From NCBI GenBank assembly GCA_030435675.1, contig CM059625.1, positions 14,942,001 through 15,006,000 on the forward strand: 64,000 nt of DNA. Reading direction: 5' to 3'. Source of the DNA: Steinernema hermaphroditum (lineage: Eukaryota; Nematoda; Chromadorea; Rhabditida; Steinernematidae). The notes beneath the pieces were generated by a model, which was not told the DNA's origin, made no database searches, and saw only the letters and a list, made by a program, of their open reading frames with translations. The position numbers and the translations under genes are program-made. Below, piece after piece: positions 13,901-26,587 of the stretch (position 1 is the first letter of the stretch; the number at the start of each line of letters is the position of its first letter).

Positions 13901-15898
13901 TGCTCCTCGACCAACTGATAGCAGGGATTGTTTGGATTAAGCGCAACCTTGAGCGTCTCCCCTTGTTCCTCTCGGTATCACATAACCGTGTTTTACAGAA
14001 ACAAAATAGTTTTTCAGCCATCCGAGGATGCGTCTGAGATTAAGCCATTGGTATCGACGTTGGCGGCAGAAGCAGAGGAAATTGAACAGTTGGCCTTAAA
14101 AGCGAAATCGCGTCTGCCGGAACAGCCAAAAGTTGTTAACACGGAAGCACAACAAACTCAAACAGTCCTGACTTTTACCTCAGGCGTAAGATTTCTTACG
14201 TTAAGATCTGCTAAGAGAATTCCCAAATTTAGTTCCTCGAAAGCGTCGACTATGCGCACATTGCTCTTATTCGATTCGGAAATCTCGTTCACACCCTATG
14301 TTCTTCGGCATCAACGCAGATTCATGTTCTCACCGGTTAGTTGCGATCAGAATGTTACCGACTTACACATGTTGTTGCATATAGACGTTGACGGTCTTAC
14401 GGTAAAGCAGCTGAAGGAAATGGTGCGCAGCGCGGTTGAGAAAGGTGTCGGCCAAATGGATGAAGAGAAAGCATTGGAGTCCTTCAAGGCTGCTTCTAAG
14501 CGAGTGCTGGAGAACGTTCAAACGGTGTTCAAAGCCCTTGATGGACGCAAAATGGAAGAGCAGAAGCCAGCGCAAAGAGTATACTTTGCATCTTTGACAC
14601 ATAAGTGTAGTTTCTGTTTAGAATTATCCCCCTCTGTTCGATCGCGCTCACGCACGAAAGCAGGACGCAGCAGAAGCTGAAGGTCTGAGGTGGCAGATCG
14701 AGAAGAAGGACGCAGAAAACATGGAGCTCAGAACAACAATTCGATCCAAAAACGAAGACTTAAGCACATTAAGAGTGCGTTCATTTGTTAGGTCTTTTTC
14801 ATTGAGATGACTTTTCAGCTTCGCCTTGAGTTGGCTGATAAGAAAGTGGATAGTGCGGGTAAGATGGACGAAGCGAGATGTCAGAGACTACAACAAAAGG
14901 TCGACGACCTTATGACCGATATGACAAGAATGAAAACGTAAATTATTCACTTGTCATCCATGCCTCATTGCTTTGCTATAGGGACTACGAGCGTGCCTTG
15001 GACCTTTTGCAACATGACTTGGACCTTCTGGAAAAAGAAAATGCCGACTTGAAGAACAAAAGCAGATCGATATCGAAAAAGGTGCTATTGGCGGTAAGCA
15101 TCGTGTGTAACGCTAGCAGCCTTCTTAACTCACTTGCACGCTTGCTTCTCTTGTGGCACTGTGTCGTGGGAATTCATTTTACCAAATACTGTTTAGAGCG
15201 TTCAAGACTCGTCGCAGCCCGGTTCTCCAACGGTCACTTCGGTCATTCATCCTCTAGTCATGAAGGAGCTTGAACAAGTGAAGAGCGATTTGAAGTGGTC
15301 GAACTACCGTCTCAGAAAAATACAAGGAAAAACGACCAGACAGCTCTTAGACGAAATGCCGGAGCTGCATCTTCCGAATGTGGTGTCTGGTGTATACGGG
15401 CTAAAAGAAAAACGACGGGACGATATCGAAATGGAGGTGGAGCATCTCAGGAAGGAGTTACTCAATCTCGACCTTGTACGTTATCGCTCCTATGAGCAGA
15501 TTATTGTAATGCCGCGCATTGAAGGAATCGCAAAGTCTTCGTTTGACTGTTGGTCCGACTAAGCAAAAGGACAAGGAGTTGCATAGTGCCATGGTGGCAG
15601 AATACAATTCACGCTGCGAAGACGTAAGTGATTAGAAGTTCATCCGTTTGGAAACTTCAATCTGTTTAGATCAAATTCCGCTGCGCAAGGCTGTGGAAGA
15701 AGTGCCGTCCAGGAGAAGCATTGCCGGTTCAATTGGACATGAGCGACGCTCCAAAGGTAGACTTATATATTATATAGAAGGATAGATTTAACCGTTCCCG
15801 GACTTCAGATTGATGACACAACTGCTGAGGATATTCTGTCAAAATGGGAACAGGAAGTAAAGGAGAACTCTCCCGCTTTTGTAACGGGCAAAGCATAA
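11000..15898 (+). CDS. dnc-1: Dynactin subunit 1 (p150-Glued)
   Basis: Twenty-one exons, all phase-consistent, encode about 1,252 residues, close to the 1,278 of the human protein. Residues about 5-70 form the CAP-Gly microtubule-binding domain (FSEGIWCGIILD, then GKNNG at 43-47 and YFSCPDKFGVFV). A basic Ser/Thr/Pro-rich linker follows in exons 3-5, then long coiled coils in exons 6-9, a globular middle part containing LPDNFNKPGGDNDSLL and a second coiled-coil region up to the C-terminus. In the dynactin complex this subunit links dynein to microtubules and the Arp1 filament. The start at 11000 places CAP-Gly almost at the N-terminus, without the short leader seen in vertebrates. The CAP-Gly signature usually reads GKNDG; here the fourth residue is Asn. 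Introns are mostly 40-170 bases. The gene ends 129 bases from the oppositely oriented channel gene. Confidence 0.95.
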
Positions 15899-16024
15899 TA
15901 TGATTGCTGCCGTTCTCTTCACAGTGTAAATTATCGGAATGTTTAGCTATAAAGTAATTTATTGTATATTGACCACACTTGTTGACCTTCTTGTATTTAA
16001 TTACAATTTTCGATTAGGGACGAC

Positions 16025-16030
16025 TATTTA
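16025..16030 (-). terminator. AATAAA overlapping the channel stop codon
   Basis: The last codons of the DEG/ENaC gene read AGA GAA TAA ATA on the minus strand, so the stop codon lies inside an AATAAA. If this signal is used, the 3' untranslated region would be only about 10-25 bases. Another, non-canonical signal further downstream is possible. Confidence 0.45.
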
Positions 16031-17930
16031 TTCTCTGACTCGAAGAGTATACTTCAATCTCAAAAACGTGCGAATCTTCTTGCGGCAGTATAGAATTAAA
16101 GTCTGTCCAAATTGCACCAGCGACATCAACGAAATGCCAAGGAACAAGCCAAATTGTCCACCGATCTGGGATACAAATCCGGGCAGAGTGGTGGTGAGCA
16201 CTTCTTCGATCAGTTCATACTGCAAAGCAAAGTGCTGGTTGACAATGTACATAACTAGTTAAACGAACCTGCAGGTCAGTATATGACGCTTCCAGGTGAA
16301 ACACGGAGCGATCAGCCTCTCGTGTTGTGGCGAGTTCGCTCGAGAATACATCGACGGTGTGGTCATAGCGTATGCACGACGGGAGGCACTAAAGGGAGAA
16401 GGTTTTGATAACTATTGTCGGCTATTTGCACTTACCGTTATGGGTTCCGTCGAGAAATTCACTAAAACTCGATAGTTCTCGGCAATAGTGAACGGGTCAC
16501 ATACTGGATAGTTTGGAGTCTTTGAACGTAGATAGAACAGTGCACATTTGAAACGTTGCACCACCTTCTTATGCCAGTTCTCAACAAAACATGTCGCCCG
16601 TCCCACTCCCCTCTCCCGCTGAACACATCCTTCCCTTCCAGGTAACATCTTGGTTTCCCGCAGTCGGAATCGCATCCGATTCCACTCGTTCAAGCTCAAG
16701 TAATATCGATTAAACATTGCGATGTCGTCTTTTTGATTCGATATGTAGGCGACGATTTGAGACTAAAACTGATGTTTGTCATAATGAGACCTATTCGGTA
16801 TTGCCTGTTTTCCAGCTCTGTCACCATAGGGGCTGAGGAGTCTTCGAATCGTGAAGCTTAGCTTTCCTTCCTCGTCTTCGTCGACTTGATACTTCCCAGA
16901 CATTCGAAAGCATCTTCCTCGCAGCATCACATACGTAGGTGAGAACCAATCACAACAGTTGAACTGGTAACTACCATAACTGCATGATTGTATTAGCTAA
17001 AGTCAAAGGTTCACAAGGGAATTATTCATTTAGATTCAGTGTTTTAATTTCAGCTTTTCATATGTAGGGAAAATCTTCTGGTTCTGTTTAAAGCTTGCCT
17101 ATCTATGCAGGCAGTGTGTTTGGTATTGGAAAATCTAGCTAGAGTGAGCACAAAACTATCCGTTACAGATGGAAACTTACATCTTCGCATCGATATCCAC
17201 TTCTGTCGAAAAACAATTCGAACATCTCCATGTGACTTCTGCTTCCGCGCCATTTGTCGTAGGCCTCGTGCAAGTTCTTGTCTGCTAGGTTGACATCGAC
17301 TGTGATGCCGTCCAAACTATTGAAACCAGATCCAGTGAGGACCAGTGTTATGAGTCGGTAGGTCAATACACGGCTTACGTTGCCTAACGTGGAGTAAATA
17401 TCTAAAATGTTAGTTGAAAATTGGTGAATAGAACGTTTTTCACCATCTTGAATATTTCGAAAGTTTAGGGCGTCCACGTTCTTCGGGCAAAATGTGATAC
17501 TTGGAAAGAGCAGTTTTCTTTGCTAAACACCATCAGACTGATCGTAGGATCTCAGTATTTATCTCAGAACCTGTTTGATAGTGAACAATGTCGCTGTTTG
17601 TCTCTTCAGGTAGTCGCTGAACACGGCGTAGAAGTTGGCAATCGCTCCAATGAAGCATACGACCAGCACTATTCCCCAGAATATCCTTCCACAGAGGGTA
17701 GAGCTGTGTAGGAACTGCGTCAAACCGTGTAGCTCGTAGGCCCACCGAACACGGCATGAGCATTTCTGGTCTACTTGATAATCGCTTGTATCACTGCTGT
17801 GAAATGTTGGCCGAATAGAATAGTGTCTAAAGTTAGAAGTGCTACGCAAGAAACAATGGAGAGCTGACTTGGAACGAGGAGAGTTCTCTCCTCTCGAGAT
17901 GTGATAAATTCCACTCGACGAACTGGACAT
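16028..17930 (-). CDS. DEG/ENaC (amiloride-sensitive type) sodium channel subunit
   Basis: Six exons (17930-17571, 17522-17181, 16963-16805, 16762-16436, 16388-16269, 16219-16028) give about 499 residues, normal for the family. The N-terminal cytoplasmic part carries the His-Gly gating motif (ELHGLTQ, about residues 68-69) before TM1 (about 82-101). The ectodomain starts with SITFCPKNVDALNF and has paired cysteines including GYRCED, NCCDWFSPTYVMLRGRC and CLPSCIRYDHTV. TM2 contains the GxS selectivity filter as GIS (about 464-466) after IGGQFGLFL. Family members are trimeric cation channels gated by force, acid or peptides; which one this is cannot be told. The intron between 16805 and 16762 reads CAG|GCAATA, a GC-AG intron of 42 bases; no GT alternative keeps the frame. 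The ATG at 17930 is the first in the open frame, but an upstream intron near 17840 is possible. Confidence 0.9.
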
Positions 17931-18237
17931 AACATAGCCGGCAGACAGAAATCAGAGCTGACTGCGGGGGTCCGCAAGTTCAACGCTCAGAAATTCATAG
18001 AACAAAGCGAATATTTGATCTAAGCATTGGAGGGCGGCCATGTTTAGCCGTGTCCATGAAGGTGTGTTTGTTTAGCGTTCGGCTGAATGTAGAAGATCGA
18101 GGGGAACGACCTGATTTACTATGCGTGCTTCGTGAATTAATGATGCGACGGTGGAAGTGCACTTTTGAGAAGAATATGTATCGTTTTTATGTTATGTTCA
18201 CAATGCGTTCAGCGTGAGAACCATCAGTCGTCAACAT
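17931..18237. other. Gap between channel gene and upstream cistron
   Basis: About 300 bases with no convincing exon. It probably contains the 5' flank of the channel gene. Confidence 0.4.
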
Positions 18238-18600
18238 CTATCGAAATTTATTGTGTTTCACGGAATGGTCCATATGAATAAAAGAATCGCCTCTGCTTCG
18301 AATCTTTAAGATTGCATTAACAGAGGCCTCCCATCTTAGACTGTGAGAAGAAGATGCACTTCTGAAAGGCCGGCCACTGTCCAGGAAAAGTACTTGCACT
18401 ATGAGAGCCTCGAATCGTCTCTCTAGAGTGCCCCATCGATCGAGAAGTGAGCCAGACACAAGTCTCAAATGACCAGGAGCCAACTTAGATCGTACGCTTT
18501 CCGCCTTCGCATTTTCTGCAGAAGACGGCCACCAGATAAACAACGACTTCTTGGCATGTGGCTGATGCTCCATTATCCAGGTATTGGCCTCTTCTTAGTG
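18238..18600 (-). CDS. Open reading region, possible last exon of the small cistron
   Basis: A minus-strand open frame of about 110 codons runs to a stop at 18238. It includes FIWWPSSAENAKAESVRSK and a mixed hydrophobic and charged stretch (RRFEALIVQVLFLD) that looks translated rather than random. It has no recognised domain. It begins just after the stop of the preceding open frame. I could not find a splice pair joining the two in phase, so it may be a separate exon, an exon of a different isoform, or chance. Confidence 0.3.
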
Positions 18601-18603
18601 GAA

Positions 18604-18994
18604 TCATTCGGCAGTTGCGACTCTCCAAACTCCATCGATGTTGAAGCACACTTCGCCGAGCTTGGCGTTAAAAATCAAGTCAAAATCAAGTTCTTCCCGC
18701 AAAAATACGCTTGCTAAAGTTGAGAAACACGAGCGCGGCAAACCCTCAAACACAATCTGCCAAACAAATTCCACAACAATCGAAAGTAAGCTGCTTCATA
18801 ATCGAACAGGGGCACCTTTGTTTTTTCACGATATCCGTGTCTTTCAGGAAGATTTCATCCATAGTAAGTCGAGGGAAATACAATTCAACTACAGCTTCTA
18901 CGGCGGAGATCTGCTTTCGCAAGACCAAGTAACGCTTTGTGTCACCAACGTCCGTGCTACGATAGTCAAAGCCGTGCCATCTTTTGGGTCCCAT
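18604..18994 (-). CDS. Unrecognised small cistron downstream of the MAN1-like gene
   Basis: An ATG in good context (AACAATGGG) at 18994 opens a frame beginning MGPKRWHGFDYRST and containing VLRKQISAVEAVVELYF and LTMDEIFLKDTDI. A second open block (18764 down to the stop at 18604) contains FSTLASVFLREELDFDLIF and ends VWRVATAE. A GATATC|GTGAAA donor and GTTTGGCAG acceptor would join them in phase, giving about 108 residues. I do not recognise the family. The first ATG lies about 200 bases beyond the MAN1-like stop on the same strand, with a TTAATACTTAG acceptor between them (AG about 53 bases upstream of that ATG). This is the spacing expected of a downstream operon cistron receiving a spliced leader. 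Function unknown. Confidence 0.45.
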
Positions 18995-19190
18995 TGTTTA
19001 CCTCTTCGGTCACTTCCACATCTTCCGGACTACGTGCAACTAAGTATTAATATATTGTCCCAATAGCGGTATTGCTTTGTCTATGAACAACGGCATCGAT
19101 CATCTCGGGTCTCCTAGACTTTCCAGCAAACTCCGAATTGTATGAATGTGCAACATGTGTGAGGTTTTTTATACATGAACTGATATTAAA

Positions 19191-20689
19191 TCAAGATATT
19201 ACATTTCCAAAATAAATTGCTGTATCCGGAAATCTCTGCATGTAGTTATCTTCTGTCAAGTATTTCGCTGTCACAATGCGACCTAAATACCATGTTCGAT
19301 GAGAACAGGACAGCTGAACTCACCATTGAACCAATGACTATGAACGTTTTCCATAACTATTTTCGCTTCATCTAAGGTGCTCATCATAACATAAGCTACG
19401 CCATCACGACTAGTGGAAAGGATGAGGAAGTGAAGTGGAAAGAGAGGGTAGACTCGTTCGAGGAATGATTTTTCGACTGCGACTGCGTCCATTTCCCTGG
19501 AATGACATGGTCGTGCGGCTCACGTGAATGTAGCACACTTACGCAGAGCAGAAAATACCCCGTAATTTCAGGCAACGGCTTAAAGCAGGGCCGTTTACTC
19601 GTTTTGAATTAGTCGAAACTAAATGGGAATATTAGTGATAAAGGCACTCAAAGGGATCGAAATAGGGAAAATGAACTTACTTACCGCTGCCTTCCCAACC
19701 ATTCGTATTGATTTGGCGCCAAGTGAGGTACAGTGTTTGAAGACCGCAGATAGTACTGTCATCGAAGGCTACTCGCGGTTCACATTCGCGCAACATAGTC
19801 AGCGCTTCTTTCCATTTTTGTTTTTGCTCTTTGGTTGCCTCTCTTAGTAGGGTAATTAGAGCGGTGGAACATTGCTGATTCTCACTTCATATTGCATCGA
19901 CAGACAGCTTCAAATGCCATCGTTTCGCTGATACCGGTCATTCGATGCCGGCACACGACGTCAATGACACTCATGGCGATCGAGTGTGCCGTCGGCGATG
20001 GCGGAGGCTTTCGGAGGTTTCGTATGAGCTTAGCGGATATCGCGATAGCGGTTAGAGTACCTAGGATCAGTTGTAGAATTGCACATTCGTAGGTCTCTTC
20101 AAATTGTAATGAGGGCCCCACGATGTATGACAGTTAGTACCCAGGAAAAAAGATATGCAAAAATAGCCATATATATGTGACAATTTACTCTGGAAAGTGA
20201 TCATCCATTGCGGAATGTACAAGATATCCGAAAATATGATACTGTAATCAACTTTAGAATGGTATAATTGCCGATAAGCGGCTGGAAATATCAACTGTAT
20301 TGGGGAGAACGCACTTGAACTTTGCCTTTTACAACTTGAGGGATCTCTGAGTGGTTCTCTTAATCTGTGTAAGTGTCATTGTTCTTCCGAACGACTCATT
20401 CTATTATCTGCTCTGAATAGCAACAACTTACCAACGAAGGCGATACATTTTTGCTCGAATGTAGCGTTATGTAGGCCAACTACAAATCGCTACTACATTA
20501 TACGTTCCATAGCTTTCACCAACCTCCAATATCGAAGAGAACGCTGAGCAGTTGTGGCACATAGACAACGGAGACGTAGAGACTAAGACAGACAAATGTG
20601 ATAATAAGCGTGGAAGCTATGACGTAATGAGTTGAGCTAAACTCCTGAGTATCAACGGCACAACAACTTCGAGATCTTGTTCGGCCCAT
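19191..20689 (-). CDS. MAN1/LEMD3-like inner nuclear membrane protein lacking a LEM domain
   Basis: Nine exons (20689-20524, 20479-20432, a 14-base exon 20346-20333, 20294-20189, 20096-19886, 19842-19681, 19578-19543, 19496-19324, 19282-19191) give about 335 residues. A short basic N-terminus is followed by TM1 (about residues 22-48), a lumenal loop, TM2 (within ECAILQLILGTLTAIAISAKLI), a MAN1-Src1 C-terminal winged-helix region (KWKEALTMLRECEPRVAF...LTWR) and an RRM-type UHM domain running from GNRCLKLRGIF through DGVAYVMMSTLDEA and HSHWFNGRIVTAKYL to DNYMQRFPDTA. The last part matches the vertebrate MAN1 end, where it binds R-SMADs. No LEM motif is encoded upstream of TM1 and the ATG at 20689 has no nearby acceptor. 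The microexon and its flanking junctions are the weakest part of the model. Confidence 0.75.
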
Positions 20690-22440
20690 GTTCGTTTTTT
20701 ATCGCAGGTCGTATCGTCGGTTCGGACACATAGCAAGTCTTCAATAGGCAAAACGGTTCACGATGAATACCGTAATCAGTAGCAGCGTGTTCGCGACGGA
20801 AAGGTGTGAACGCTCGAGCAGCGACGCGCTTTCAAACGGCTGAAGAATCAATAAGGAACGAGATATCGCAAACTACAATCTCTATGCTTCTTAGTCAAAA
20901 CAACACTCATCGCAGAGGTACGGAAATGCGCAAGTACGACTGTGGCTCATAGGAATTGCTTATGGCTCATACGGCATTGGCAAAGCGTGTTTTTCAATGA
21001 ACACTACCAACAGCAACAACATAATCATCCACTTAGCGCCGGGATCAGAAGCATTAGACGAAAAGCGGAGATGATCTCGATGGGATTTTAGTAAAGACGG
21101 ATACAAAATGACAAAAGCAGTTGCGAACATTTATGAACCAACCTACAAAAACCATGGGAAAGATCCAATTACTATGCAGCATCTAAGAAAACATGTAATA
21201 AAACGCGTTCTCTTGAAGGGTTTTGCGAAAATGAAATGAAAGCGTTCTGGCAGTGAGCTAGGTAACTAGCACCTGTCTACCAAGGTGATAAGCACAATAA
21301 AAAATTCTTCAGAGTGCTCGTGGCTGAAGGCGAGTGCCCCTTTCTGTCACATACTAAACAGTGGTTTGATGAAAGTTACACAGCCTCCAAGTAAAATGCA
21401 TTCTCGCCTATAATTTGTTCGAAGGAACAAGGGAAGTACGCCCAATTATGAGGGACAGAGATCTGAAAGGGGCGCTCCACAAATCAGTGAGTAACAATAT
21501 GCAATTAGTTAAGGCGACAAGCCGAGCTCGAAGTGATTCTATTTGAAAAGAGAAGCAGCGAAGTTGTTCGATATGCACCACTGAGGACACCCGCGACCTC
21601 AAGGGTACACGCACACAGCACACCGAGACGCACATGCTCGATCAAAGCACAAAAAGCGCGGGCTAATGAAATGGTATGCGATGCATAAAAGTTAGCCTTG
21701 AAATGTGAGAAATGCAGCCGGTCGCATAATTCAAAACTTCGGCGCTCAAACATTCCAATCAATCGTTCCAATACCGTCGCAGTGGTTCCGGCTGTTCAGT
21801 GCACATCACGAACGCGGAAACTGGGGAGAACTTCGAAATTTGCGTATAATCCATCTCGCTCTTATAATTAATAAAAAAGGCTAATAATTTATGACGGCGC
21901 TTCGTCTCTAAAGCAGGTTCCGCGAGCAAAATAGAGTGGTGACCGGCGAACACCAGACCCTTACAGATCAAAAATGCCGAATAGAAGCGGGTAATCAGTC
22001 TCGAGCGAACGAGCTGCGAAAGGCGGAGATTGTAATCAGCTGATAAAAGTGGACAAGCACCGTAAATGAGGCACTATAAGTAATGTGATTTGATTCGAAA
22101 AAGCGGCGACTGACTCCTATAATGAAGCTCGACTCATCTGTCACGTCTGACCTCTGCGGCCGTGGCAAGAATATGGCGCCAACACGCCAAAATCTGATTG
22201 ATATCAGTGGAACACTGAACAAGTGATCTCATCTCTTCGGAGCCGGCGTCCGAACAGGTTCTTTTCCTAAGGGGAATTTAAAATTAACCCCACGCAACAG
22301 GTTTCGCGACAGGACCGCACGACTCAGCTTTTGAATTTGTCTGGCGCCAAATGAGAATTTATGTTTTGTGAGAAGCTGACAACCAGGGTACGGTCGGTCG
22401 GTTTTCAGCACCGACTTGCTCATGCATCACATTAGTGAGG
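20690..22440. other. Intergenic between divergent genes
   Basis: About 1.75 kb between the MAN1-like gene (minus) and MELK (plus), holding upstream sequence for both. Short open frames on both strands lack splice partners or family similarity. Confidence 0.5.
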
Positions 22441-22454
22441 TGTGAATATGTGTT

Positions 22455-22600
22455 CGGTCGGATCGTTGAGGATCGGTCGTATTGTCGGATGCTTTCTCGG
22501 CTTATAAATGTGTCGGAGCAAGAGCAAAGGAGGCGAGCGAGAGAGAGGTTCGCGCGGGAGGCGCGCGAGCGAGCGAGGTGAAGAATGATTGTTGCCGTGA
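22455..22600 (+). promoter_or_regulatory. Putative promoter/5' leader of the MELK gene
   Basis: TATAAAT occurs at 22503-22509, preceded by repeated TCGGTCG/ATCGGTCG words and followed by a GC- and GA-rich block (GAGCGAGAGAGAGG, GGCGCGCGAGCGAGCGAGG). It lies about 400 bases before the kinase ATG. A TTTTAG acceptor at about 22873 would remove a leader intron or accept a spliced leader. Confidence 0.45.
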
Positions 22601-22903
22601 TCGTGTTCTTTCGCGTTTCGATGCGTGCTATTCTACTGCTCTTTATTTCCTGATATTGCAGGCTGTTCTGCGGTTATTTACCATGATTCGTGCTGCTAAT
22701 TCGTTGCCCAAGCGCCAATATGCATTCCGGCGATATAACGGACAATTATTGTTGCCTACGGAGCGCCCAAAATTCAGATTTCTATCGTGCTTGCTTGCGC
22801 CTTTCCAGCTACTTTCTCGAGGTTGATAGATTTGCATTAAATGTTTTATTCGTTTAATAATTCGTGTGTTTTAGTGCCTGACATTATTGTTGAGAAATTG
22901 AGG

Positions 22904-25359
<2,456 letters not shown>

Positions 25360-26199
25360 ATCCAATTTTGTCTTATTTCTATCCTTATTTACTATTATAT
25401 TACGGGTTATTTCCTACAGTTTATCTGTAATCATCGATAAATCGTTCGATTCCGGTTTCCGGTTTTGTTCGAAATTGTTCGTCTACCACCCAACATCTTG
25501 ATCGGTTCATTTCTAATATTTTCTAGAAAAATAGTTTGGTGCATGGTTTACAACTGACATGATTGACATGAAAGCCTACAGATGCTACATCCTAGAACGT
25601 CCAGCTGGAAACTTGCAGCCCGTCTTCCTCGGATACAAATACACATATACACGGGCAGTGCATCTTTATGTTCAGCAGGTTCATGAAGATACAAAAGATG
25701 CTTCTGTGCAAAACTCGCATCGTGATCTGAATAGGACATAATTTCACTTTCCTTCAAACGATCATAAACAGTGATTTACACTATACTTTGCCGTTTGTTC
25801 GCATTATGTCCCCTTCTTTTTACTCTCTTTTCGCATCTAACTGGCACTGCTGCCAGCTTGCGTCCGCACCCGCTGCAGCCAGTGTCTGCCCTCGAAATTC
25901 CCTCTAATCCTCTCGTCGTTTCTTTATTGATTCATAGATATTGCGCTTGCACTGGATTCGAATGTGGTTTCTCTGCGTATCTTGTTTGCTTCTTGACATC
26001 CTGAGACTGTCGTTGATTGCACAGTTACCTTGAAGGAACTCAATGATATCTTTGTTAGTCTTTTTCACAGTTCTTGCGAGCTTGACCAATAATTTAGAAT
26101 AAGAATTGTCTGCCCTTCATGCACTTTCTATAGATACAGTTGAAAATAGTGATGCTCGGAGTGCAGGTGACTGATACGGGCAGGTTCCCCGGAAGTGCA
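25360..26199. other. Intergenic, no clear gene
   Basis: About 840 bases of AT-rich sequence after the MELK stop. A 60-codon plus-strand frame at 25559-25741 and an overlapping minus-strand frame have no recognised similarity and are not called. No canonical AATAAA was seen close to the MELK stop. Confidence 0.45.
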
Positions 26200-26439
26200 C
26201 TAACAAAATATTCGATTGAGACTGAATGCAACCATGGAAATGGACGAGGAATTTGGCTGTCTGTATCCGACTGCTCTTTGCCGACGCGGGAGAGGATTAC
26301 AATCGTATTCGGCGTCGTGCCAGTCGAAGATCGCGGCCAGCGGTAGCGGATCGATGCGGCAACCCGCCGACTGATCGTTGAACTCTCCGGAACAGCTGGA
26401 CACGTCTGGAGACGTCTTCCGCGTGGCGCGGCCGCTCAT
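26200..26439 (-). CDS. Candidate coding exon, unrecognised
   Basis: A minus-strand frame from ATG at 26439 (MSGRATRKTSPDVSS...) to a stop at 26200 is GC-rich with no rare-codon pattern and contains IDPLPLAAIFDWHDAEYDC, which looks like real protein. It could be a complete 79-residue frame. It could also end at the GTTGCA donor near 26233 and splice onward to an exon I did not find. No family recognised. Confidence 0.35.
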   Translation of the reverse strand: MSGRATRKTSPDVSSCSGEFNDQSAGCRIDPLPLAAIFDWHDAEYDCNPLPRRQRAVGYRQPNSSSISMVAFSLNRIFC

Positions 26440-26479
26440 CACCAATCGGCTGCCATGTGAGCGTCAGTTAATTACGCAC

Positions 26480-26587
26480 TTGCTGCATACTTTTTTGAAC
26501 CGATTCGATTAGCCTCGACGCCGGAGGAGGCTTCCTTTGCTGAGGGGGGTAATCGGATGCGTGTTGCCCGTAGTGCTTGTTGGTCAT
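26480..26587 (-). CDS. Candidate first exon of a minus-strand gene
   Basis: ATG at 26587 opens 36 codons (MTNKHYGQHASDYPPQQRK...) that run exactly, in phase 0, to a CAGCAA|GTGCGT donor. The following SVQKSMQQ looks amphipathic. The next downstream open block on the same strand starts only about 40 bases later and does not join in a compatible phase, so the partner exon is unresolved. Confidence 0.35.
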
